Assembly: GCA_903910385.1 (NCBI GenBank)
Contig: CAIVZM010000016.1
Coordinates: 1-64,000, forward strand
Source of the DNA: an uncultured Armatimonadota bacterium
GTDB lineage: Bacteria > Armatimonadota > Armatimonadia > Armatimonadales > Armatimonadaceae
Direction of reading: 5' to 3'
DNA length: 64,000 nucleotides
This document shows positions 52,361 to 60,121 of the stretch, one piece after another. How positions within the stretch are numbered: the first letter of the stretch is position 1; every line of letters begins with the position of its first letter. The position numbers and the translations under genes were made by a program. Under the pieces are notes generated by a model. That model worked only from the letters and a program-made list of their open reading frames with translations, was not told the origin of the DNA and made no database searches.

Positions 52361-54856
52361 TTAACCCGGAATCGGTACGGGAGTGGCTTCCCATATATGA
52401 TCGCAGTATTCGGAGATGGAACGGTCGGAGGAGAATTTGCCCATGCGCGAAACATTGAGAATTGTCTTCCGAGTCCATTCTTCCGAATCGAGATAGACGG
52501 CGCTGACCCGATCCTGACATGCCACATATGAGGTAAAATCCGCCAGCAACAGGTAATCGTCCCGATTCAAAAGGCTATCCGCCAATGAACGGAACAAGTT
52601 GACATCCCCACGCGAGAAACGGCCGGAGTAGAGACTATCGAACACTTCGCGTAGTATTGGGTCAGACTCATAGTAATCGCGGGGGCGATACCCACGCGCC
52701 TTTGTTTGATTTACTTCGTCCACGGTCTGACCAAACAGGAAGAAATTTTCCTCGCCGACTGCATCGCGGATCTCGATATTCGCTCCGTCCAGCGTCCCGA
52801 TGGTCAAGGCTCCGTTCAGGGCGAATTTCATGTTACCGGTGCCGGAGGCTTCCTTACCCGCAAGCGAGATTTGCTCGGAGAGGTCTGCGGCGGGATAAAC
52901 GCGTTGTCCAAAGGAGACATTATAGTCTGGCAGAAAAATTACTTTCAAACGTCCCGCGACATCGGGATCATGATTGATAACTTCGCCCACTGAGTGAATC
53001 AGCTTGATGATGAGCTTGGCAGTGTGATAACCCGGCGCGGCTTTTCCGCCGAAAATGACCGTGCGCGGGGTTACTGGAGCGGCGGGGTCGCGTAGAATCC
53101 GGTGATACAGGGCAATGACGAACAGAATGTTGAGATGCTGACGTTTGTACTCATGAATTCGCTTGACCTGAACGTCAAAGAGAGATTCAGGGGAGACGGT
53201 TTCCCCTACCCGAGACTCAATATACGTAGCGAGATCACGCTTCATGGCAAGTTGAATGGATCGCCACTCTGCGCGGAAATTGGCGTCATCCGCAAGCGGT
53301 TCCAGTTGCTGTAAATGCTTCAGATCTTTGAGCCATGTCCCACCAATATGAGTGGTTATCAAGGCGGCAAGCCGTGGATTGCTGAGGGCGATCCATCTTC
53401 GGGGGGTCACCCCATTGGTCACATTGACGAACTTCTCCGGCATCATTTCGTAGAAGTCGCGCAGGACATCGCTCTTCAGGAGTTCCGTATGTAATGCTGC
53501 CACACCATTGATTTTCCGTGCACCAATCGCCGCCAGATTCGCCATTCTGACAAAGCGCTCCCCACTTTCATCAATGATGGAAAGGCGAGAAAGTTTACCA
53601 TTATCGCCGGGGTATTTCGCTCGGACAGTGTCCAGAAACCGTCGGTTGATCTCGTGTATGATCTCCATAAGTCGGGGCAGTTGCGAGGCGAACAGGGGAC
53701 GCGACCAACGTTCGAGCGCCTCTGGCAACAGGGTATGGTTCGTGTAGGCGATGGCGTGTGATGTGACTTCCCAGGCGGCTTCCCAGTCCATGGCGTGTTC
53801 GTCCATCAGAAGCCGCATCAGTTCCGGGACCGCTACCGACGGGTGCGTGTCATTCAGTTGAATCGCGACAAACTCATGCAAGCGCTCCAGAGGACGCCCA
53901 CTCTTGAGGTGTTTGCGGATAAGGTCTTGCAGGGCGCAGGAGGTGAAGAAATACTGCTGGCGCAGGCGCAGTTGCTTGCCCTGAATCTCTTCATCGTTGG
54001 GATACAGCACTTTGGTGATGTTTTCCGTGATGACCTTTTCCGCAACGGCGCCAAAATAATCGCCGACATTGAAAGCGGCAAAGTCGAAAGAGTCCGGGGC
54101 GGATGCGCTCCACAAGCGCAACGTGCTACAGGTCAGTGTCTGGTATCCGGGGACGGGCGTATCGTAGGGAATACCCTTGACCACCAGATCCGGCGTCCAT
54201 TCGACTTTGAATTTCCCATCCCCGTCCGTGTAAGAATGCGTCCCTCCGCCGAACTTGACCAGGCAGGCTTCTTCCGGTCGGGCAGTTTCCCAGGGGTTAC
54301 CCCACTGTAGCCACTTGTCGGTGATTTCCACCTGCCAACCATCATGGATCTCCTGATCGAAGATGCCGAACTCGTAGCGAATGCCGCAACCGACCGCCGG
54401 AATATCGAGGGTCGCCAGTGAATCCAGATAGCAGGCCGCCAAACGACCGAGGCCGCCGTTACCAAGACCCGGCTCTTCTTCCTGATTCAAAACCTCGTTG
54501 AGGTCTATACCCAGTTCCGAAAGGGCGACCCGCACGGATTCGACCGCGTTCAGATTCAGCAGAGCATTCCCAAGGTGCGGCCCCATCAGAAATTCAGCGG
54601 AAAGGTAGTAGACCGTCTTCCCCCCGGTTTTGGCATAAATCTGCTCCGTGCTGACCCATCGTTCCATGAGTAACTGATGCGCTGTCTGCGCCATCGCCCG
54701 GTAGCGGTCGTTAGCAGTCGCGGTTTCAAGAGTCCGCCCCTGTCGCCGTAACAGGTTGTCCAAAAACGATTGTTTCAGTTCTTCGACGTTGTACTTACCG
54801 GTGATATCAGGATTGTCCCCGACCGCTTCGGTTGATTTTTGTGTCGCTTTTGCCAT
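52361..54856 (-). CDS. glgP: Glycogen/starch phosphorylase
   Basis: Releases glucose 1-phosphate from alpha-1,4-glucan ends using phosphate. 831 residues, normal length for the family. Motifs: TVYYLSAEFLMGPHLGNALL, EEPGLGNGGLGRLAACYLDS, YEFGIFDQEIHDGWQVEITD, the NDTHPSVAVPELMRLLMD region, and the pyridoxal-phosphate site EASGTGNMKFALNGALTIGT with its Lys. It starts 18 nt after pit ends on the same strand, so a shared transcript is possible; phosphate import upstream of a phosphate-consuming enzyme is a sensible pairing. Confidence 0.96.
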   Translation of the reverse strand: MAKATQKSTEAVGDNPDITGKYNVEELKQSFLDNLLRRQGRTLETATANDRYRAMAQTAHQLLMERWVSTEQIYAKTGGKTVYYLSAEFLMGPHLGNALLNLNAVESVRVALSELGIDLNEVLNQEEEPGLGNGGLGRLAACYLDSLATLDIPAVGCGIRYEFGIFDQEIHDGWQVEITDKWLQWGNPWETARPEEACLVKFGGGTHSYTDGDGKFKVEWTPDLVVKGIPYDTPVPGYQTLTCSTLRLWSASAPDSFDFAAFNVGDYFGAVAEKVITENITKVLYPNDEEIQGKQLRLRQQYFFTSCALQDLIRKHLKSGRPLERLHEFVAIQLNDTHPSVAVPELMRLLMDEHAMDWEAAWEVTSHAIAYTNHTLLPEALERWSRPLFASQLPRLMEIIHEINRRFLDTVRAKYPGDNGKLSRLSIIDESGERFVRMANLAAIGARKINGVAALHTELLKSDVLRDFYEMMPEKFVNVTNGVTPRRWIALSNPRLAALITTHIGGTWLKDLKHLQQLEPLADDANFRAEWRSIQLAMKRDLATYIESRVGETVSPESLFDVQVKRIHEYKRQHLNILFVIALYHRILRDPAAPVTPRTVIFGGKAAPGYHTAKLIIKLIHSVGEVINHDPDVAGRLKVIFLPDYNVSFGQRVYPAADLSEQISLAGKEASGTGNMKFALNGALTIGTLDGANIEIRDAVGEENFFLFGQTVDEVNQTKARGYRPRDYYESDPILREVFDSLYSGRFSRGDVNLFRSLADSLLNRDDYLLLADFTSYVACQDRVSAVYLDSEEWTRKTILNVSRMGKFSSDRSISEYCDHIWEATPVPIPG

Positions 54857-54873
54857 GATAATTGCTTACTCTT

Positions 54874-56388
54874 TCATGATGGACGTCGCACTACCACCAG
54901 CGCACCCTTATTACCTATGGGCGCAGATATATAACCCTGTAACGGCGTCTGGTTGTATTCATCATCCGGGGCGATCACAGGCGGCGGCGTCTTCTGTAGA
55001 ATAGCGCCCGCACTCACGGCGAAGAGCGTTCCTGCCAGGAGAATGGTGACAGGCAACGTCAGTACCCAGGCAAGCGCAATATTACGGATAGTATCTCCCT
55101 GTAGCCCGGAACGGTTTGCCGCCATCGTGCCGGCGATCCCCGACGATAGAACGTGCGTCGTACTGACTGGAAGTCCGAGATGGTCGGCAGCGAAAATCGT
55201 ACACATGGCGACAAGTTCCGCCGCCGCGCCTTGCGCATAGGTAAGGTGGGTCTTGCCAATTTTCTCGCCGACGGTGACAACGATTCGCTTCCAGCCGATG
55301 GTCGTTCCCAGACCGAGAGCGATAGCGACCGCCAGTGGCACCCATCCGAGAATAAAGTCGGTGATATTGGCAGTCAGAGCCTTCTTGGATGTCTTGAGTG
55401 CGCTGATATTTTCTGGGGTCAATCCGGGCGTTTTGGCGAATTTGCCCAGAGCGTCGTCAGCGCGCAGGATTGCGGCGCGCAACTCTTTCTTTTCGGTGTT
55501 GGGCATCGTCGCGATATCGGTCATCTTTTCCAACCGCGTCTGAACAGCATCCAGCGCGGTATTGACCTTGGCAGAGTCTGCGACATCTTTTGCGCTGACG
55601 ATACCTTTGGCGGTCTTGATCTGAGCGATCGTGTTGTTGCGTTGTTCGTTCGTCAATGCCGGGTTCAGGGAGAACTGCATGGGTAACAGACCGATAATGA
55701 TGAGCATGATTAGCCCAATGCCTTTTTGGCCGTCATTGGAGCCATGAGCGAAACTGACGCCGGTACAGGTCAGGCAGAGAACCGCGCGAATCCAGAACGG
55801 TGGCGGGGCGTCTTTGGCAGGTTCTTTGTACAGATCAGGGTTTTTGACCAGAGCTTTAGAAAGTAACAGCAAGATTGCAGCGCAACCGAAGCCAATAACC
55901 GGTGAAAGAAGCAATGCCATGCCCGTTTCCTGCGCTTTGCCCCAGTTAACGCCCGAGCCGAAGCCCTTACCGCTAAAGTATGAACTGGCAAGTCCAACCC
56001 CGATGATCGAGCCAATGAGCGCGTGGGAACTGGACGACGGCAACCCGAAGTACCAGGTGCCGACATTCCAGATAATTGCTGCAAGCAGTAGCGATAGCAC
56101 CATCAACAATCCGGCGGCGCCATCTATATTTATAAGGAGATCGACGGGCAACAGATGAACGATCCCGAAAGCGACCGCGCCGGAACTGGTAATGACACCT
56201 AGAAAGTTCATCAGTCCCGACCAGATAACAGCCGTGTTGGGCTTGAGGGAATTGGTATAAATTACCGTCGCTACCGCGTTCGCCGTATCGTGGAATCCGT
56301 TGACAAACTCAAACCCGAGTGCAATAAATAGACAGATGCCCAGTAAAAGCAAAGTGCCCCAGCCAACTGAGCCATCGAATATATTCAT
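54874..56388 (-). CDS. pit: Low-affinity inorganic phosphate transporter (PiT family)
   Basis: Inner-membrane phosphate symporter, 504 residues. The PiT signatures are present twice, as expected: GFEFVNGFHDTANAVATVIY near the N-terminus and ELVAMCTIFAADHLGLPVST followed by THVLSSGIAGTM near the C-terminus; also SSSSHALIGSIIGVGLASSY and FAHGSNDGQKGIGLIMLI. Between the two halves lies a hydrophilic insert of about 110 residues (from NEQRNNTIAQIKTA to EALKTSKKAL-like), probably a helical cytoplasmic domain. AGAGGAGGATATT precedes the ATG. The promoter carries Pho-type repeats, notable for a transporter often regarded as constitutive. Confidence 0.95.
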   Translation of the reverse strand: MNIFDGSVGWGTLLLLGICLFIALGFEFVNGFHDTANAVATVIYTNSLKPNTAVIWSGLMNFLGVITSSGAVAFGIVHLLPVDLLINIDGAAGLLMVLSLLLAAIIWNVGTWYFGLPSSSSHALIGSIIGVGLASSYFSGKGFGSGVNWGKAQETGMALLLSPVIGFGCAAILLLLSKALVKNPDLYKEPAKDAPPPFWIRAVLCLTCTGVSFAHGSNDGQKGIGLIMLIIIGLLPMQFSLNPALTNEQRNNTIAQIKTAKGIVSAKDVADSAKVNTALDAVQTRLEKMTDIATMPNTEKKELRAAILRADDALGKFAKTPGLTPENISALKTSKKALTANITDFILGWVPLAVAIALGLGTTIGWKRIVVTVGEKIGKTHLTYAQGAAAELVAMCTIFAADHLGLPVSTTHVLSSGIAGTMAANRSGLQGDTIRNIALAWVLTLPVTILLAGTLFAVSAGAILQKTPPPVIAPDDEYNQTPLQGYISAPIGNKGALVVVRRPS

Positions 56389-56432
56389 AATATCCTCCTC
56401 TGAAATAGCTTCTCGATAATAGGAACAAAACG

Positions 56433-56478
56433 ATTATGCCAAACTTTCATTAAGATAATGTTAAGAATGCCTTTTAAG
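56433..56478 (-). promoter_or_regulatory. Pho-box-like promoter of pit
   Basis: On the minus strand CTTAACAT-TAT-CTTAATGA (11-bp period) is followed by AAGTTTGG (8 nt) and CATAAT (56433-56438) as -10. A further CTTAA element lies 13 bp upstream (56474-56478). A second 11-bp-spaced pair (TTAAG at 56540, TTAAA at 56551) is found upstream, possibly another site. Confidence 0.75.
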
Positions 56479-56582
56479 AATGCGTTATTATAACTTGTTA
56501 CATACTGAGGAAAATAAAATCAATAGCTCGATACTGTTGTTAAGAACGGATTAAAAATAGACAAGATTTTGCGAATTCTTTT

Positions 56583-56588
56583 TATAAT
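56583..56588 (+). promoter_or_regulatory. Possible -10 box of the serine hydrolase gene
   Basis: TATAAT on the plus strand, with TAGACA at 56558-56563 as a poor -35 at 19 nt. It is the best promoter candidate in the 56389-56753 gap for the rightward gene. Confidence 0.4.
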
Positions 56589-56682
56589 AGTTATGTATAT
56601 TCGGCGTTCAAACGGCCACACTGATTGTCCCTAACTGTGAACCGACGCCAGATATTCAGTGTCAAGATATTAAAGGAGCAGG

Positions 56683-56757
56683 ATGTTTTGTGACTTTTTC
56701 AATGAAGGAAGGAGAATCGTTAGCGATAGTAGAGAGCATCTTCGGGTTGTAGATTGA
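56683..56757 (+). CDS. 24-codon upstream reading frame overlapping the serine hydrolase start
   Basis: ATG preceded by AAAGGAGCAGG, the best ribosome site in the region. The peptide reads MFCDFFNEGRRIVSDSREHL then RVVD, and its TGA (56755-56757) overlaps the TTG at 56754. It could be a leader peptide that couples translation, or simply a chance frame. Confidence 0.4.
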   Translation: MFCDFFNEGRRIVSDSREHLRVVD

Positions 56758-58007
56758 AGGAATCGCTACGGGCAAAAGAGTATAGGAAAATTATGGATTC
56801 TCTATTGAAACGTTCGTCACTGCGGATGGATGAAGTTGCCGCAAGATATTATCGCGATGCCGCCGAGATGTTGGATCGCGCGGTCTCTGCCGGGGAACTG
56901 GTGGGAGGAGCGCATCTGGCGTTCCGTAATGACAAAGTCGTCCATCTTCATGCCGCCGGGTTGCGGGATCGGGAAAATCGACGTCCGTTTGCGCCGGATA
57001 CCGTCGTGCGGATTTACTCCATGACCAAGCCGATTGTGGCGGTCGCGGCGCTGACACTATGGGAAGCGGGGAAGTTTCGTCTCGAAGACCCGGTTTCCGC
57101 CTACATTCCGGCGTTCGCAAAGACGATTGCGCTGGAAGGAACCGGGGCGAATCAGAAGAAGGTTCCGCTCAAGCGCCCGATTCTGGTGCGCGATCTATTC
57201 CGGCACACCTCCGGCTACAGTTACGGCAACGGTGACCCGTCGTACTCTGAAGCGGTAGTGCGCGAAGGGTTGATCTACCATTCCCGTGAGAAGGGGCTTC
57301 CCGCAATGCTTCCCCCGCAGATGACTATTGAAAAGGGGGCGGATGCGATGGCGCGTCTCCCGTTGTTGCATCAACCGGGGGAAAAGTTCACCTATGGGTT
57401 GAGCATGGACTTGCTTGGTCGGTTGGTAGAAGTCTGGAGTGGGAGTCCGCTGGATGAATTTGTGCTGAGGACGATCACCGCGCCCCTTGGCATGAACGAT
57501 ACTGGATTCGCCGTCCCCACGAGAGCGAGGAATCGTTTTGCGTCCTGCTACACCGGGCCGACGGGGAAGTTGATTCTGGCGGATGCGGCGGACAATTCGC
57601 CGTTCCTCAAGGGGTTTGAATTCCTGTCCGGCGGCGGCGGCATGATGTCGACGATCAAGGACTATGCCCGGTTCTGCCAGATGCTGATCGGCGATGGCTC
57701 GATAGAGGGTCGTCGGATTTTGAGGCTGGACACAGTCCGTATGATGCGCGAGGATCAGTTGAAAGGCGTCTCCGGCCCCTTCCGTTTCGGTCTGGGATTC
57801 GCCATTGATGACACCGATCTGGGCGAAGGTCCGACGGCATGGAAGGCGTTGCGATACGGTTGGGGCGGTTTCGCCAGCACCGAGTTCCATTTGATCCCCG
57901 ATGCGAAGTTCTTCCAGATATTCGTCCAGCAACATGTCCCTGATATCCATGAGACCGCCACCCGCGTCTTCAACCACATTTTGAAAAGCGTCAACCGAAC
58001 CGCCTGA
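56754..58007 (+). CDS. Serine hydrolase, beta-lactamase class C family
   Basis: 417 residues of the beta-lactamase/esterase EstB-like family. The catalytic SxxK is in VVRIYSMTKPIVAVAALTLW; the second-motif Tyr is in GEKFTYGLSMDLLGRLVEVW; the HxG-like third motif is replaced by YGWGGFAS near the C-terminus, as in carboxylesterase-type members. No signal peptide, which argues against a secreted lactamase and for a cytoplasmic esterase. Start is either the TTG at 56754 (coupled to the upstream frame) or the ATG at 56793. Confidence 0.9.
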   Translation: MKESLRAKEYRKIMDSLLKRSSLRMDEVAARYYRDAAEMLDRAVSAGELVGGAHLAFRNDKVVHLHAAGLRDRENRRPFAPDTVVRIYSMTKPIVAVAALTLWEAGKFRLEDPVSAYIPAFAKTIALEGTGANQKKVPLKRPILVRDLFRHTSGYSYGNGDPSYSEAVVREGLIYHSREKGLPAMLPPQMTIEKGADAMARLPLLHQPGEKFTYGLSMDLLGRLVEVWSGSPLDEFVLRTITAPLGMNDTGFAVPTRARNRFASCYTGPTGKLILADAADNSPFLKGFEFLSGGGGMMSTIKDYARFCQMLIGDGSIEGRRILRLDTVRMMREDQLKGVSGPFRFGLGFAIDDTDLGEGPTAWKALRYGWGGFASTEFHLIPDAKFFQIFVQQHVPDIHETATRVFNHILKSVNRTA

Positions 58008-58044
58008 CTGTTCTAGTTGCGAAGGTTGCGCTCAGACTTGAATA

Positions 58045-58081
58045 AACAAAACGGCAGACTCCAGGAGCCTGCCGTTTTGTT
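58045..58081. terminator. Terminator between convergent genes
   Basis: AACAAAACGGCAG (58045-58057) pairs perfectly with CTGCCGTTTTGTT (58069-58081); the loop contains CTCC/GGAG pairing. The A and T rich stem ends make it usable in both directions for the serine hydrolase and the metalloprotease genes. Confidence 0.9.
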
Positions 58082-58108
58082 GATGGTGGTTTGGGTGATG
58101 TATCTGGA

Positions 58109-59917
58109 TCAGTTACCGCCGTAGAATGGTCCGCTCCACTGTCCTGACCAGTTGAATACGGCTCCATTTGAAGTCAATTCCCAGATGCCTGCGTTATTGA
58201 CAGCCGTCGCCTCCGCTTTCTTGTCACCAGTCACATCACCGAAGAGGGTATCAATATCCCCATAGAAAGGGGAGTTATAAGCCTTAAAGAGGCTAAGTCC
58301 TCCTACGGTAGAGCGGCCTACATAGATGTTCTCTTCATTGACTGCAATAATATCCGCCTTGCCGTCGCCATCAAAGTCGCCGACAGTCGTCAGACGGTTT
58401 CCCCAGATCATGGGCAAGGTCATACTGGTACCAAAGACATTGCCATTGGACACCCCAACCGTCACCCCTTTGCCGTCTACCATGATTAAGTCCGCTTTAC
58501 CATCTCCGTTAACATCAGCAAAGAATGTACCCATTGTGCCGTACGATCCCTTGGGCGTAATAACCTGCGGGGATAGGAATTTGGTTCCATCCGAATAGGC
58601 GACACTAACTCCGCCCTCCCCTACAAGGATCAGGTCAGACTTACCATCCCCGTTCATATCTCCTACGAGAGTCTTTCTTGCTCCGTAAAGCCCCTGTTTT
58701 GACCATTGTACCGGAGCTTGGAAATTAATCCCATCATACCCGGGCACCCAGTTTATGGAAACGGGATTCCGCATTACCCAGACTCCCGTTTGATTGATAG
58801 CAATACCGTCCGCTCTGCCGTCGCCATCTACATCTGCAAACAATGTTGCACGGTCGCCATAAAAGGGAACGGACTTCTTACCGCGATACGTGTATGAGGA
58901 TCCCGTCGATGTTTGGACGTACACCCCATCCTTGTTGACTGCTATTAAATCCGCTTTGCGGTCACCGTTGACGTCCGCCATCAGAGTCGGCAGGTCAAGG
59001 CGAAAGCCATAAACCTGGCGAACGTTTGCAACATCTCCTTCGGAGAGAAGACCATAATTGTTTCCCTGTGAGTTCAGGTAGTTCATTATGGATTCCGGAT
59101 CGTAGCTCCCATAGAGATTGTAGGCGTTCTTGAGATCAGGTTGTGGTCCGTCAGGTCGGTTCTGTTCATGTATAAAACCGAGGACATGACCTATTTCGTG
59201 TACCACTGCATATTGCATCCGGCTTACAGTGGAGCCATTGTTGTCTTCTACCCAGATGGTCACTCCCGGATCATTAAAGAGATCATTGGGCTTATTGTTC
59301 GGCGCAGAGCCGGAATCCATTCCATAACCGCGGGTTTGTCCGTCGGTAGAGTGGTCATAATACAACTTCCCTTTGGAGTCTGGCACCATACCGTGGCGAC
59401 CAATCTGAAATTTGACAAAAGTTCCAGATCCATTTGCCGGGAATGTATCATACCAGACGAACTTGATATTGGCGGCGCGTCCCCAGGTACGTTCGACGCA
59501 TTCGCGAATGATACTTTTTTCACGGGCATATCCGGGCGTCGCAAAGGCGATCGGAATGACATTATTATTTCCCGTCCACAAGCGAACGTTTTTGGGCGTA
59601 GCCAGAGTTTCGTGAATCTGAAAGGGCTCATTGCCGGGAAAGCGAGTGTCGCAGGAAAGGACGGGCGGCATTGACGTTCCGTTGCCTGCCCCAAATGAGA
59701 CATTAGACGGATCAGAAGGCAGGATTGGGTTGAACCAGTTTAGGACGAACTCATGTGGTTGTAGTGGTTTGGAATCTCCAAAGTCTGAGTGCTGAGCATG
59801 GGCAATCCCTCCTGCCATCAGCATTCCTGCTATCAAGAGGGATGTGGCGCCGTTGCGCAGCCAGTAGGAAACTGGCGATGCTTTATAATCCGCACTGTTT
59901 ACAATTTGAGCGTTCAT
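58109..59917 (-). CDS. Secreted astacin-like zinc protease with FG-GAP repeats
   Basis: 602 residues. Signal peptide in the first 45 residues (SLLIAGMLMAGGIAHA). The protease domain has the astacin-type zinc signature HEIGHVLGFIHEQNRPD (about 239-255) and a Met-turn DPESIMNYL, so three His and a Glu are in place. From about residue 305 six VCBS/FG-GAP repeats follow, each with a D-x-N/D-x-D-G loop: MADVNGDRKADLIAV, FADVDGDGRADGIAI, VGDMNGDGKSDLILV, FADVNGDGKADLIMV, VGDFDGDGKADIIAV and FGDVTGDKKAEATAV. The repeats probably bind calcium and target or anchor the enzyme. Divergent from the BTAD-ATPase regulator gene. Confidence 0.9.
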   Translation of the reverse strand: MNAQIVNSADYKASPVSYWLRNGATSLLIAGMLMAGGIAHAQHSDFGDSKPLQPHEFVLNWFNPILPSDPSNVSFGAGNGTSMPPVLSCDTRFPGNEPFQIHETLATPKNVRLWTGNNNVIPIAFATPGYAREKSIIRECVERTWGRAANIKFVWYDTFPANGSGTFVKFQIGRHGMVPDSKGKLYYDHSTDGQTRGYGMDSGSAPNNKPNDLFNDPGVTIWVEDNNGSTVSRMQYAVVHEIGHVLGFIHEQNRPDGPQPDLKNAYNLYGSYDPESIMNYLNSQGNNYGLLSEGDVANVRQVYGFRLDLPTLMADVNGDRKADLIAVNKDGVYVQTSTGSSYTYRGKKSVPFYGDRATLFADVDGDGRADGIAINQTGVWVMRNPVSINWVPGYDGINFQAPVQWSKQGLYGARKTLVGDMNGDGKSDLILVGEGGVSVAYSDGTKFLSPQVITPKGSYGTMGTFFADVNGDGKADLIMVDGKGVTVGVSNGNVFGTSMTLPMIWGNRLTTVGDFDGDGKADIIAVNEENIYVGRSTVGGLSLFKAYNSPFYGDIDTLFGDVTGDKKAEATAVNNAGIWELTSNGAVFNWSGQWSGPFYGGN

Positions 59918-59986
59918 AGTGAGTGTTCCTTATGTTTCCGTGCCATTCATATTTCCCTGATTTGGGATGGTTCCGGACACAGACAA

Positions 59987-60021
59987 AGTATCCTACACCT
60001 AACAAAACGAACTCCCGACAA
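59987..60021 (-). promoter_or_regulatory. Possible promoter of the protease gene with a TTGTCGG half-site
   Basis: On the minus strand TAGGATACT (-10 GATACT at 59987-59992) resembles the TAGGATAAT of the divergent regulator gene. TTGTCGGG at 60014-60021 lies 21 nt upstream of it, close to the position of the distal repeat (20 nt) in the regulator promoter; no second copy is clear. Confidence 0.4.
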
Positions 60022-60067
60022 CATTTCCTTACCCGTACAAAGTCGAGAGCATTCCCCAATTTAGCCA

Positions 60068-60101
60068 TTGTCGGCATTTTGTCGGCTTCTGGTAGGATAA
60101 T
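60068..60101 (+). promoter_or_regulatory. SARP-type direct repeat and -10 of the BTAD-ATPase gene
   Basis: TTGTCGGC at 60068-60075 is exactly repeated at 60079-60086 (11-bp period), followed after 9 nt by GATAAT (60096-60101). SARP and OmpR-type activators bind direct repeats with 11-bp period placed about 8 bp before the -10, and the gene product has that type of DNA-binding domain. GGGAGGG at 60107-60113 is the ribosome site for the GTG start. Confidence 0.68.
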
Positions 60102-60121
60102 GATATGGGAGGGTGACATAA

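Noticed and set aside
52288-52527. 79-codon minus-strand frame at the 3' end of glgP ending VNEAPVDKI
   Set aside because: Mostly the same strand as glgP in a wrong frame; the unmatched tail is too short to identify.
57195-57977. 260-codon minus-strand frame opposite the serine hydrolase gene
   Set aside because: Antisense of a gene with intact SxxK motif.
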